NCBI RefSeq assembly: GCF_016403105.1
Contig: NZ_CP046155.1
Coordinates: forward strand, 1,984,001-2,048,000
DNA length: 64,000 bases
Direction: 5' to 3'
DNA from: Leptolyngbya sp. BL0902
GTDB taxonomy: Bacteria; Cyanobacteriota; Cyanobacteriia; Phormidesmidales; Phormidesmidaceae
Shown: piece by piece, positions 31,815 to 40,118 of the stretch
How positions within the stretch are numbered: position 1 is the first letter of the stretch
How the letters are laid out: every line of letters starts with the position of its first letter
Translations under genes and position numbers: made by a program
The notes under the pieces: model-generated
What the model saw: only the letters and a program-made list of their open reading frames with translations
Told to the model about the DNA's origin: nothing
The model's database searches: none

Positions 31815-32121
31815 AGTTAGCCCACCTTCAACACACACTCCGGCTTATATCCTGCGGGAACATAGGCCAACACACCACAGTAGACAAGCTGCCTACCTCA
31901 TTTCCCATATGCTCTCATTTCCCAAGCGCTAGGGATGGTAGCCCGGTGATGCTAAACAATCAAGGCTTCCCTGTAGTCTAAAATGTGACCCCAAAATAGG
32001 CTCCTGCCAGCCATCTCTAGTTGACCTAGGCTGATTGCAGAACCCTATTCATCGGTGATGCAAGCCTACGGAGCCTGACAAACAGGCAGAATCTTTGGGC
32101 AGTTAGCTAGATCTCTGGGCC
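31815..32121. other. Intergenic region, nothing distinctive
   Basis: About 307 bases between rarA and pstB, both on the minus strand. I see no small gene or strong hairpin. It should hold the rarA promoter and the pstB 3' end. Confidence 0.4.
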
Positions 32122-32925
32122 TTAGCCGAATCGTCCAGAGACATAGTCGCGGGTATATTGCTCTTGGGGGTTGTTGAAGATCACCTCCGTGCGGTCATAC
32201 TCGACCAAAAAGCCCACCTTGCCGCCTCGGTTGGTGGCTTCGGCGTTAAAGAAGGCGGTGCGGTCGGACACCCGCGACGCCTGCTGCATGTTGTGGGTAA
32301 CGATGATGATGGTGTAGTCCGCTTTGAGTTGCTGCATGGTTTCCTCAACCTTGATGGTGGAGATGGGGTCGAGGGCCGAGCAGGGCTCATCCATGAGGAT
32401 AATATCCGGCTGGATGGAGATGGCGCGGGCGATGCAAAGGCGCTGTTGTTGGCCACCGGAGAGGGAAAGGCCACTCTCTCGCAGCTTATCTTTCACTTCG
32501 TCCCACACGGCGGCTTTACGGAGCGAGGTTTCCACCAGTTCGTCCATATCGCCTTGATAGCCATTGATGCGGGCTCCCCAGGCCACATTTTCGTAGATAG
32601 ATTGGGAAAAGGGGTTCGCCTTTTGAAACACCATGCCAATGCGGCGACGCAGGCTAACCGCGTCAACCTGTTTGCTGTAGATGTCTTGGCCGTGGAAGGT
32701 AACGCGGCCCTCCACGCGGCAACTAGGGATCAGGTCGTTCATGCGGTTAAAGCAGCGGAGTACCGTGCTTTTGCCGCAGCCTGAGGGGCCAATGAAGGCA
32801 ACAATATCGCGGGTGGGGATATCAAGGTTAACGTCGCGAACGGCTAGGGTAGGGCCATAGTAAACATTGAGGCCCTCGGCCCGGAGGGCAAGGCTGGTGG
32901 AGCTAGGGGCAGACAGGTTAGCCAT
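32122..32925 (-). CDS. pstB: Phosphate ABC transporter ATP-binding protein PstB
   Basis: The ATPase of the high-affinity phosphate importer Pst. The ATG at 32925 is preferred over a TTG at 32937. Walker A is [13 protein letters not shown], the signature is [16 protein letters not shown], Walker B is [15 protein letters not shown], and the switch histidine is in [10 protein letters not shown]. The PstB-specific RCFNRMNDL and the C-terminal [11 protein letters not shown] are present. At 267 residues it is normal length. No pstS, pstC or pstA adjoins it, so it is an orphan copy; cyanobacteria often have several pstB genes. A Pho-box-like site lies about 100 bases upstream. Confidence 0.96.
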   Translation of the reverse strand: MANLSAPSSTSLALRAEGLNVYYGPTLAVRDVNLDIPTRDIVAFIGPSGCGKSTVLRCFNRMNDLIPSCRVEGRVTFHGQDIYSKQVDAVSLRRRIGMVFQKANPFSQSIYENVAWGARINGYQGDMDELVETSLRKAAVWDEVKDKLRESGLSLSGGQQQRLCIARAISIQPDIILMDEPCSALDPISTIKVEETMQQLKADYTIIIVTHNMQQASRVSDRTAFFNAEATNRGGKVGFLVEYDRTEVIFNNPQEQYTRDYVSGRFG

Positions 32926-32984
32926 GGAAATACCCAAAATTGCGCGACAGTAAACGGTAGGGAACCAAAGGACAGGACACAGCG

Positions 32985-33044
32985 ATCATAGTTTTTACTA
33001 TCATTGCAGGGGATGGGACGACCTGGGGTTAAGACGAGGCTAAG
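32985..33044 (-). promoter_or_regulatory. Pho-box-like operator and promoter of pstB
   Basis: On the minus strand two 8-mers, CTTAGCCT (33044-33037) and CTTAACCC (33033-33026), are separated by three bases, matching the cyanobacterial SphR/PhoB site pattern of direct repeats of CTTAACCT with 3-base spacers. A possible -10 box TATGAT lies at 32990-32985. The neighbouring phosphate gene supports the reading. Confidence 0.6.
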
Positions 33045-33332
33045 CACCTTTGGCCAAGTTCTGGGCTGAGGCCAGAGTGGGGCACTCGTCATTGCGCCAG
33101 ATCACTGCAAGCGGCGGAAGTCATGCCTATGATGCTGCCACGGGTGATGTTACCGACCTGGGGCAACGGGTATAGCCTGCTGCTAAGGGAGAAGCGTCCT
33201 GATTCGGTCGGTCGTTTCTTGATCTGTGGAGACCAATGGCTGTCCTCACAGATGGCGCTATCGGTGGGTCGCTTTATCCTTAAAAGACCAGGTTAGGGTG
33301 CTTTGCTTAGAATTCTTTCGCCGATCATATCC

Positions 33333-35840
33333 GTGTCCACCCCTCCTACCTCTGGACGCTTTAGCCCCCAGTTCGCGTCCCTTTCCCTCCGTACCCTGAT
33401 GCTGGCCGTTTTGGCGCTGCAAATGGCCGGAGTGGTAGGGCTGATCATCTTTCTCAGCTATCGTCCAGACTGGCAAGCCCTTGGCATCCTGAGCCTAGTG
33501 GTTATCATCGCTGCCATGGGGGTGGGGCTGCTGGCCATCGATCGGCTGTTGCAGTCTTTACAAACCCTGAAGCGGGCAGCCCAGGCGATGGCCCAAGGCC
33601 AGTGGCACCCGCCCTTGCAGCCCTCACGCTTTGGAGAAATGCGCCAGTTGATGCTGGCCTTTAACCACATGGCGGCTCAGCTTCAAGGCTCCTTCGCCGA
33701 GCTGGAATACTTTAACCAAGCCCTCGCCACCAGTGAGCAGCGCTGGCGCGAGTTTCTAGACGCCATTCCCCTCGGCATTGTGGTTTACGACCGGAACGGT
33801 CAACTGGTGTTTGCCAGTGCTGAGGCCCGTCGTATGCTGGGCTTAGAGAACCTACCCTCGGTGCCGAACCTCAGTTTAGCCGAGACCTTTCTAGCCTACC
33901 GGGCCGATGGCGCGGAGCCCTATCCTGTCGAGGAGCTACCTGTGACCCAATCCCTCCACGGAGATCGGGGCTGGGCCGACGATTTGATTCTACGCCAGGG
34001 CAACCACAGTATTCCTGTGGAGATGGCCAGCACCCCCATTTTTGAGCGCACGGGGCGGGTCGAGTTTGCCGTGGCCGCGTTTCAAGACATTACGACCCGA
34101 CAACAGGCGCAGCAGGTACTTACAGACTATAGCCACACCCTAGAAGCCACGGTGGCCCAGCGCACCGATGCCCTCCACCAGGCCCAGATTACCCAGCGGG
34201 TCATTCTCCAAGCCATCCCAGATCTGCTGATGCGCTACAACCGAGACGGGATCTGCCTGGATGTTTTGAGTACCGGATCCGTGGCGATGCTTGCCCCCCC
34301 TAGCACCCAACTTGGCCGCTCTCTGGCGGAGGTGTTGCCCGCCGATATGGTGGCCGAGCGCATGCGCTATATCCATCTCACCCTAGATACAGGTCGGCCT
34401 CAGCAGTATGAGTACCGCTTTGAGACCTCGATGGGGTGGCGGCATGAGGAGGCCCGCCTCGTGATGAGCGGTGAAGATGAAGTGCTGATCATCGTGCGAG
34501 ACATTACCGAGCGCAAGCAGGCAGAGATAGCCCTGCGGGAGAGCCAAGCCCTTTATCGTTCCTTGACCGATGTGCTGCCCCACGGCCTATATCGGCTGGA
34601 TCGACAGCACCGCCTCACCTTTACAAATCCGGCCTACCTCAGCCTGATTAACTGCACCTCCGAGGACTGCCTAGGCAAGACCGCCTTTGACCTCTTCCCC
34701 GCCGCCCAAGCCCAGCGCTATGTAGAGGACGATGAAGGGGTGATGTCCACCGGATCGGCCCTCAACAAGGTTGAGATCTACGTTCCCCCAGGCCGCTCGG
34801 AAACCCACTACCTTCAGATGTGTAAAACGCCTCTCTACGACGAAAACGGAACCATTGTGGGGATGCAGGGGGTGTTTTGGGACGTGACGGAGCTGAAGCA
34901 GACCGAAGCCGCCCTCGCCCGCCAAAAGCAGTTCTTGCAAAATGTCATCGACAGCATCCCTAGCATCATTGTGGTCAAGGATCGAGAGAGCCGCATTCAA
35001 ATGGCCAACCAAGCCAGCGCCGCCCTCCACGGCATGACCCCCGAAGCCATGCTGGGCCGACAGGATGTGGAGATGAACCCGAATGTCTCTCCCCAAGAAG
35101 CCGAGGAAAACTACCGCATCAATCAGCACGTGATTGATACCGCAGAACCCTATCAATCGGAGCAGGAAATTGCCGACGTGCATGGCGTCAGCCGCTGGTA
35201 CCAAATTTTGGTCAACCCCTTCCGCGACACCAACGGCAACATCAATGGCGTGGTGGGCAACTGCATTGACATCACTGACCGCAAGCAGATAGAAACCGCC
35301 CTCCAGGAAGCCAACGAAAAACTAGAGCGCCTCGCCACCCTAGATGGCCTTACCCACATCCCCAACCGCCGCCGCTTCGACCAATACCTAGAACAATCGT
35401 GGCAGTGTCTGGTGCGAGAGCAGCAGCCCCTATCGCTGATCCTGTTTGACGTAGACTACTTCAAACTTTACAACGACCATTTTGGCCATCAGCAGGGGGA
35501 TGAAGGCTTGATTGCCATTGCCGAAGCAGCCAGTCGGGCGGTGAAGCGATCCGCCGACCTGATCGCCCGCTATGGCGGCGAAGAATTTGGGGTCATTTTG
35601 CCCAACACTAACCGCATCGGAGCCGAAAACGTGGCAAAAGCCATCCAGCAGGAAGTGGCTGACCTCCAACTCCCCCACCCCAAGTCGGAGATCAGCGATT
35701 ATCTCACGGTCAGCATCGGTATTGCCAGCACAGTCCCCGACCCCGACCAGTCGATGGAGGAGCTGATTGCCACCGCCGATGCCGCCCTCTACCAAGCCAA
35801 GCGTCGGGGTCGCAACCGCTACTGGGTTCGCCTCCTCTAG
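33333..35840 (+). CDS. Membrane sensor diguanylate cyclase with HAMP-like and four PAS domains
   Basis: Predicted to make cyclic di-GMP in response to signals read by PAS domains. Two hydrophobic segments near the N-terminus (LMLAVLALQMAGVVGLIIFL and LGILSLVVIIAAMGVGLLAI) are followed by a HAMP-like stretch. Four PAS domains begin at FLDAIPLGIVVYD, LQAIPDLLMRYN, LTDVLPHGLYRLD and VIDSIPSIIVVKD. The GGDEF domain (about the last 165 residues) has LFDVDYFKLYNDHFGH and an intact RYGGEEF active site, with an inhibitory-site RSAD five residues upstream of it. I use GTG at 33333; a TTG at 33303 is also possible. It is divergent from pstB, so regulation by phosphate is conceivable but unproven. Confidence 0.92.
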   Translation: MSTPPTSGRFSPQFASLSLRTLMLAVLALQMAGVVGLIIFLSYRPDWQALGILSLVVIIAAMGVGLLAIDRLLQSLQTLKRAAQAMAQGQWHPPLQPSRFGEMRQLMLAFNHMAAQLQGSFAELEYFNQALATSEQRWREFLDAIPLGIVVYDRNGQLVFASAEARRMLGLENLPSVPNLSLAETFLAYRADGAEPYPVEELPVTQSLHGDRGWADDLILRQGNHSIPVEMASTPIFERTGRVEFAVAAFQDITTRQQAQQVLTDYSHTLEATVAQRTDALHQAQITQRVILQAIPDLLMRYNRDGICLDVLSTGSVAMLAPPSTQLGRSLAEVLPADMVAERMRYIHLTLDTGRPQQYEYRFETSMGWRHEEARLVMSGEDEVLIIVRDITERKQAEIALRESQALYRSLTDVLPHGLYRLDRQHRLTFTNPAYLSLINCTSEDCLGKTAFDLFPAAQAQRYVEDDEGVMSTGSALNKVEIYVPPGRSETHYLQMCKTPLYDENGTIVGMQGVFWDVTELKQTEAALARQKQFLQNVIDSIPSIIVVKDRESRIQMANQASAALHGMTPEAMLGRQDVEMNPNVSPQEAEENYRINQHVIDTAEPYQSEQEIADVHGVSRWYQILVNPFRDTNGNINGVVGNCIDITDRKQIETALQEANEKLERLATLDGLTHIPNRRRFDQYLEQSWQCLVREQQPLSLILFDVDYFKLYNDHFGHQQGDEGLIAIAEAASRAVKRSADLIARYGGEEFGVILPNTNRIGAENVAKAIQQEVADLQLPHPKSEISDYLTVSIGIASTVPDPDQSMEELIATADAALYQAKRRGRNRYWVRLL

Positions 35841-35868
35841 CCCGTCTCGATGGCCTAGGCGATGCCAT

Positions 35869-35900
35869 CAAAAAGCCCCCGTCCTAGGCTGGGCGGGGGC
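35869..35900 (-). terminator. Rho-independent terminator
   Basis: On the minus strand GCCCCCG (35900-35894) pairs with CGGGGGC (35881-35875) around a 12-base loop and is followed by TTTTT. It terminates the DUF1517 gene and lies in the gap between the convergent GGDEF and DUF1517 genes. Confidence 0.85.
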
Positions 35901-35965
35901 AGGCAGGTTCATCCTAATCCTACAGAGGCGTTAGCCAGCCAGACCTGTTCTGGCGCTTCCTGGTG

Positions 35966-36940
35966 CTACAGCAGCTTCAGGTTAGGATATTCTGCAATCA
36001 TTTCATCAGCGCTGAGAGTTTCCCCAGACTGCTGGGGCGTCCACAGCACTTCCACCGCCAGAAGGTTATCGCTGGCAATGGCTCCCATTTTGCCCAGGGC
36101 TCGCCGCAGGTCATCGGTGGAGCGAATGTCGGGCAGGTCTAGCTTGCCTTGGGCCGCGACTACCAGCGTGGCCAGAATATACTCCCCAGGGGTAGCCCAA
36201 TCGTCGGCTTGGCCGGGCAGGGTAGCCTTGGCCGTCGCTTGGGTAATCTGGCTGTTGACGTTGGACAGCGTTTCCTCTGTGAGTTGGCTGCGGGTCGCCA
36301 GGGTATAGCGGTTAAATTCCTGCTCGGCACTCAGTAGACGGGTTTGGGTATCTTCGCTGGCTCCGTAGACCCAGTAGTCGGGGTGGCGCAGCAGGGAGAG
36401 GGTGGTTTCTTGCAGCAGCTTGGCTAGCCCAGCGGTACTGCCCGTATCGGCAGTGAGGGCGAGGCGGTTGAGGTCATCCTGGAGGGAGCGGGCATTGGCC
36501 AGCAGCCCCACTTGCAGCTTGGCCACCGTCACCGGAGGATTGCTGGAGGCGGCGATGGGCATCGCGTCATCTCCGTCCCCAGATCGCCGGAAGCTGTTCA
36601 CCAGGAAATTGGCAATGGCAAACACCATCAGCAGGGTAAACAAGCCGCCAAAGCCACCCCCAAAGCCAAATAGGGGAAACAAGAAGGGAAAGCCAAAGCC
36701 GAAGCCCCCGCCGGGATAGTAGCCCCCGCCACCCACCGGAGCGCGAGAAGTCGGGGCCGGGGCCATGCGAGGAGCCGGAGCCCGGAAGCTGCCGCCACCG
36801 ATGCGCCCTCCGGCCTTGGCCGCCCAGGCTCCATCGGCATGGCCAAAGACCAAGACGACGGCTAGCCCAAGGGCAAGCAGGGGTTTCCAGAGGGGTTTGA
36901 CCCGTGGCAGCGTCAAGCGTTGAAAAAGTCGTTGCAGCAT
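35966..36940 (-). CDS. DUF1517 domain membrane protein
   Basis: A 324-residue protein of the DUF1517 family, found in cyanobacteria and plant plastids; function unknown. A signal or anchor segment LLALGLAVVLVFGHADGAWA is followed by the family's Gly-rich AAKAGGRIGGGSFRAPAP and a Gly/Phe-rich region (FGFGFPFLFPLFGFGGGFGG). A second hydrophobic segment, FTLLMVFAIANFLV, precedes a soluble domain of about 200 residues with VAKLQVGLLANARSLQ and ILATLVVAAQGKL. Likely a thylakoid or plasma membrane protein. It is monocistronic with its own terminator. Confidence 0.9.
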   Translation of the reverse strand: MLQRLFQRLTLPRVKPLWKPLLALGLAVVLVFGHADGAWAAKAGGRIGGGSFRAPAPRMAPAPTSRAPVGGGGYYPGGGFGFGFPFLFPLFGFGGGFGGLFTLLMVFAIANFLVNSFRRSGDGDDAMPIAASSNPPVTVAKLQVGLLANARSLQDDLNRLALTADTGSTAGLAKLLQETTLSLLRHPDYWVYGASEDTQTRLLSAEQEFNRYTLATRSQLTEETLSNVNSQITQATAKATLPGQADDWATPGEYILATLVVAAQGKLDLPDIRSTDDLRRALGKMGAIASDNLLAVEVLWTPQQSGETLSADEMIAEYPNLKLL

Positions 36941-37050
36941 AGCGTTATAAACACCGGAAATGTCAGGCGTTGGTTCATATTTCTATACTTTACCGCGCCC
37001 GTCCCCAGGAGCTAGGGCCAAGCGGCCCTTAGCTGGGTGGGAAAGCCGTA

Positions 37051-37899
37051 CTATTCGGCGGATTGCATCCGTTCGGCTTCTTCTAGGGCCAAGGTTTTAT
37101 TGCTGGCATAGACGGCGATGCGATCCTGGGCGATGGGGTAGCGCTCGTCCTCGGGGGGCACGTCGGCCATCAAATCGGAGGCCCGCTGCCACCGCACCGC
37201 TAGATCCAGCCAGTCGGCGGTGGTGGTGGCTGATTTTCCGTCCTCAACCGCTTGCTGGGCAATGCGAACGGCCAACACAAAGGGATCTTGATCCGCCGGA
37301 ATGGCCGGAGTTACGGGGGCGGTGGGGCTGTCGGTATCGGGTGAAGACAGTCCATCTAGGCTAGCCCGCAGCCAGTCTTTGGTGGCCCAGCCCACAATCA
37401 GCAGCAGCAGGGCCAAACTTGCCCCACCAATCAGCCCCCGCCAAAAGGCCGACCGACTAGCCATGGTTTTCGGGCTGGGCACATCCTCCAAAAAGGGCGT
37501 GCGCTGGCGTGGAGTGCGGGCATCCTGCCACAGCCGCACCAGGGGGTTGGGCCGTTTGAGGGTGACGGGTTCGGCCCACAGCAAGCTGTTTTCTGGATCT
37601 CGCTTAATCTCGTCCAGCCAGAGGAGCTGCTGTTCCTGCACAATGCGACTATTGATGTTGACCTTGGTAATGCCCTTGGGGCTGATCGACTCCAGCACCG
37701 TTTTGACCTGATCGACCACGGTGGCTTGGGGCAACTGATCGGCGGTCGCGGCTTCCACGAGCAGTTGCAGCACGCCGTTATCCTGCACTGCCCGCGTGCG
37801 GATGCCATCCTGAGCAAAGTGCTCGTTGAGAAGCTGAATAATGGCGGCCACGCTGCCCTGGCGTGCCTGGAGGTCAATATCGTCGATGGTGGAAGGCAT
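37051..37899 (-). CDS. Single-pass membrane hypothetical protein
   Basis: A 282-residue protein beginning MPSTIDDIDLQARQGSVAA. The first 130 residues are a soluble domain with IIQLLNEHFAQDGIRTRAV and ITKVNINSRIVQEQQLLWLDE. A membrane helix GLIGGASLALLLLIVGWATK lies near residues 155-175, then a Pro/Thr/Asp linker, and a helical tail with two repeats spaced like tetratricopeptides (VLAVRIAQQAVEDGKSA, WLDLAVRWQRASDLM). No named family is recognised; the architecture suggests a cytoplasmic N-terminal domain held at the membrane. It is upstream of DUF1517 on the same strand. Confidence 0.75.
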   Translation of the reverse strand: MPSTIDDIDLQARQGSVAAIIQLLNEHFAQDGIRTRAVQDNGVLQLLVEAATADQLPQATVVDQVKTVLESISPKGITKVNINSRIVQEQQLLWLDEIKRDPENSLLWAEPVTLKRPNPLVRLWQDARTPRQRTPFLEDVPSPKTMASRSAFWRGLIGGASLALLLLIVGWATKDWLRASLDGLSSPDTDSPTAPVTPAIPADQDPFVLAVRIAQQAVEDGKSATTTADWLDLAVRWQRASDLMADVPPEDERYPIAQDRIAVYASNKTLALEEAERMQSAE

Positions 37900-38134
37900 G
37901 GCAAATATAACCCGTAACAGTAGGCGGCCAACGGGATCCCAGGGTCATTGATTGGCGATGATCCCAGAAATTATATCAAGCCTTGCCCAAACTGCCGCCC
38001 TTCTACCGTCCACCCTCTTCTGTCCTTTCCCAGACCTCTGTAAGATAGATTCACCAGGGTAGCCAACGGGCGGGATTGTGGCACCGATGTACTGCGCTCG
38101 ATCCCCATTTCCCAACGGCGAGAGGACATCACAG

Positions 38135-38788
38135 GTGGGCCAAAGCTTGGAACGGAACGACAAAGCAACGCAAATCCTCAAGGGAGCCATGCAGGAGTTT
38201 CTGCATTATGGCTATGCAGGCACCAGTATGGATCGAGTAGCGGCTACTGCTGGAGTCTCTAAACCCACGGTATACAGTCATTTCCACGATAAAGAGGGGC
38301 TATTCCATGCGCTGGTGAAATACGTGGCTCAAACCCGCTGCCAGCAGGTCATGGGTAACGAAACGCTCCAGGGGCCGCCTGCGGTGGTGCTGCGCCAGGT
38401 CATGACCAAAGCTATCGACAGCGAAGTACAGGATCTCGACTATCAAAATTTTGTGCGCCTGGTGGCTGGAGAGTCGGCCCGGTTTCCGCACCTCGCCCAG
38501 GCTTTCATCGAACACCTGACCAAGCCCGCCATCGAAGAACTCACAACCTACCTCAAGACCCGCCCCGAACTCCACCTCGCCGACCCCGAAGCCATGGCCC
38601 ATATTCTATTGGGATCCACAGCCTTCTATATCCTCTCCCAGCGCATCATGCATGGCCACACCCTGCTGCCCCTAGACGCCCAGCGATTGGTAGATAGCCT
38701 GGTGGATTTGGTCACTGGCTCTGCCCTCGCGACTGCTTCTCGCGCCATGATGTCTTGTGATCTTCCTGCTGGCGATAGATCAGGGTGA
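38135..38788 (+). CDS. TetR/AcrR family transcriptional regulator
   Basis: A one-component repressor of about 217 residues. The N-terminal DNA-binding domain reads [22 protein letters not shown] then [23 protein letters not shown], the classic TetR helix-turn-helix. The C-terminal ligand domain has [19 protein letters not shown], characteristic of the AcrR-type group often controlling efflux. GTG at 38135 with AGAGGA upstream is my preferred start; in-frame ATGs at 38078 and 38087 are alternatives. The 3' end overlaps the convergent queG by nine bases. The target is unknown. Confidence 0.88.
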   Translation: MGQSLERNDKATQILKGAMQEFLHYGYAGTSMDRVAATAGVSKPTVYSHFHDKEGLFHALVKYVAQTRCQQVMGNETLQGPPAVVLRQVMTKAIDSEVQDLDYQNFVRLVAGESARFPHLAQAFIEHLTKPAIEELTTYLKTRPELHLADPEAMAHILLGSTAFYILSQRIMHGHTLLPLDAQRLVDSLVDLVTGSALATASRAMMSCDLPAGDRSG

Positions 38789-39754
38789 AGATGGCTCCCC
38801 ATTTTGCAGGATGGCCTGGGCATTGCGTCGCCACATGGCAGGCTTAATGCGCCGCAGGGCCGAGGCTCGGAAGCGTTCGTCCCATTCGGCCTCTGAGATC
38901 TGGGCAAGATCCGCCAAAGATGGGGATAGATGATGGGGATAGGGCTGAAATTCCGCCACATCTGTGGGCTGGGCAAAGCGGATATTCCAGGGGCAAACCT
39001 CCTGGCAAATGTCGCATCCAGCCACCCAGTTTTTCAGGTGAGGAACAATGGTATCCGGCAGGGTATCAGCGCGGTTTTCGATGGTGTGGTAGGCAATGCA
39101 GCGGTTGGCATCCACCACGTAGGGCTGGGTGATGGCCCCGGTGGGGCAGGCGTCTAGGCAGCGGGTGCAGGTGCCGCAATGGTTGGGGTGGGGGCGGTCG
39201 GGCTCTAGTTCTAGGGTGGTCAGCAGTTCGCCCAAAAACACCCAGGAGCCGTACTGACGGGTGATCACATTGCCGTTTTTGGCCAGCCAGCCCAGCCCCG
39301 CCTGCTGCGCCCAGAATTTGTCCTGCACCGGGCCAGTGTCGGCATAGTAGCGCACCTGCACCGGGTGCCCCGCTGCTTGGGCCTCCTGCTCTAGCCAGTC
39401 AGATAGGGCCTTCAGCCGCTTATGCAACACACGGTGATAGTCTCGCCCCCTGGCGTAGCGGGAGATTTTGCCCTGGGCTGGATCGGTGGGCTGAGGATGA
39501 GGGGTGTAATAATTCAGCGCCACACAGATGATTGAACGAACCCCAGGCAACACCTGGCGCACATTTTGCCGTTTGGGGCTGTCCATCCAGGCCATATCCG
39601 CCTGGTAGCCTTCCTTGATCCACTGCTGAAGGTGATCTGCCGCCGTCTGCTCAGTATCGCTAGGCGATGCTTCCACCGCCGCAATACCCACTCGGTGAAA
39701 CCCCAGGCCCAGAGCATAATCCGTCACCTGTTGGCGATTAGGGGGAACGTTCAT
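38780..39754 (-). CDS. queG: Epoxyqueuosine reductase QueG
   Basis: Catalyses the last step of queuosine synthesis in tRNA, reducing epoxyqueuosine with cobalamin and two [4Fe-4S] clusters. The cluster ligands are in [16 protein letters not shown] and [11 protein letters not shown]. The N-terminal cobalamin-binding part contains [20 protein letters not shown] and [18 protein letters not shown], including the family's conserved YADTGPV. The ATG at 39754 ([10 protein letters not shown]) gives 324 residues, normal length. Cytoplasmic; convergent with the TetR gene. Confidence 0.94.
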   Translation of the reverse strand: MNVPPNRQQVTDYALGLGFHRVGIAAVEASPSDTEQTAADHLQQWIKEGYQADMAWMDSPKRQNVRQVLPGVRSIICVALNYYTPHPQPTDPAQGKISRYARGRDYHRVLHKRLKALSDWLEQEAQAAGHPVQVRYYADTGPVQDKFWAQQAGLGWLAKNGNVITRQYGSWVFLGELLTTLELEPDRPHPNHCGTCTRCLDACPTGAITQPYVVDANRCIAYHTIENRADTLPDTIVPHLKNWVAGCDICQEVCPWNIRFAQPTDVAEFQPYPHHLSPSLADLAQISEAEWDERFRASALRRIKPAMWRRNAQAILQNGEPSSP

Positions 39755-40118
39755 CAGCCACCACAACTCCGTCCGTCTCTAGTCTAGGGCTAGCGCGTTG
39801 ATGAGGTAGCGATACGCCAGGGATGCACCAGCCCCCGATGCCCCCAGCCAGCCCGATTTCATGGGGATAGTGTCCTGAATTCTCGAATTTTCTTGAAGAT
39901 TACGGGGGCATTCCCTAAGGCTGGTCTAGCTTAGGGGAAACGGCCCTCACCCCCAGCCCCTCTCCCTTAGGGAAAGGGAGGCCGGAAAATTATGATTCAA
40001 AGTCCCTCTCCCAGCTTGGGAGAGGGATTTGGGGTGAGGGCAGGGACGTAGCTCCCTAGCTAGACTAAAAGCACGTCCGCTTCAATCACCCCTCACCTAT
40101 CCCTTCGGTGCCCCAGCT
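39755..40118. other. Intergenic region holding a palindromic repeat
   Basis: 364 bases between divergent queG and the tubulin-like gene. Apart from the repeat at 39943-40041 I see no gene. The promoters of both genes must share this space. Confidence 0.5.
39943..40041. repeat. Palindromic intergenic repeat, about 99 bp
   Basis: The outer arms GCCCTCACCCC (39943-39953) and GGGGTGAGGGC (40031-40041) are perfect inverted repeats. They are extended by CCCTCTCCC and GGGAGAGGG, and a second small palindrome CCCTTAGGGAAAGGG lies inside. Elements with this CCCTCACCCC...CCTCTCCC layout recur in many cyanobacterial genomes as non-coding palindromic repeats. Confidence 0.75.

Noticed and set aside
32122-32925. 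pstB as the last gene of a complete pst operon
   Set aside because: The upstream gene is divergent and encodes a GGDEF sensor; no pstS, pstC or pstA is within the window.
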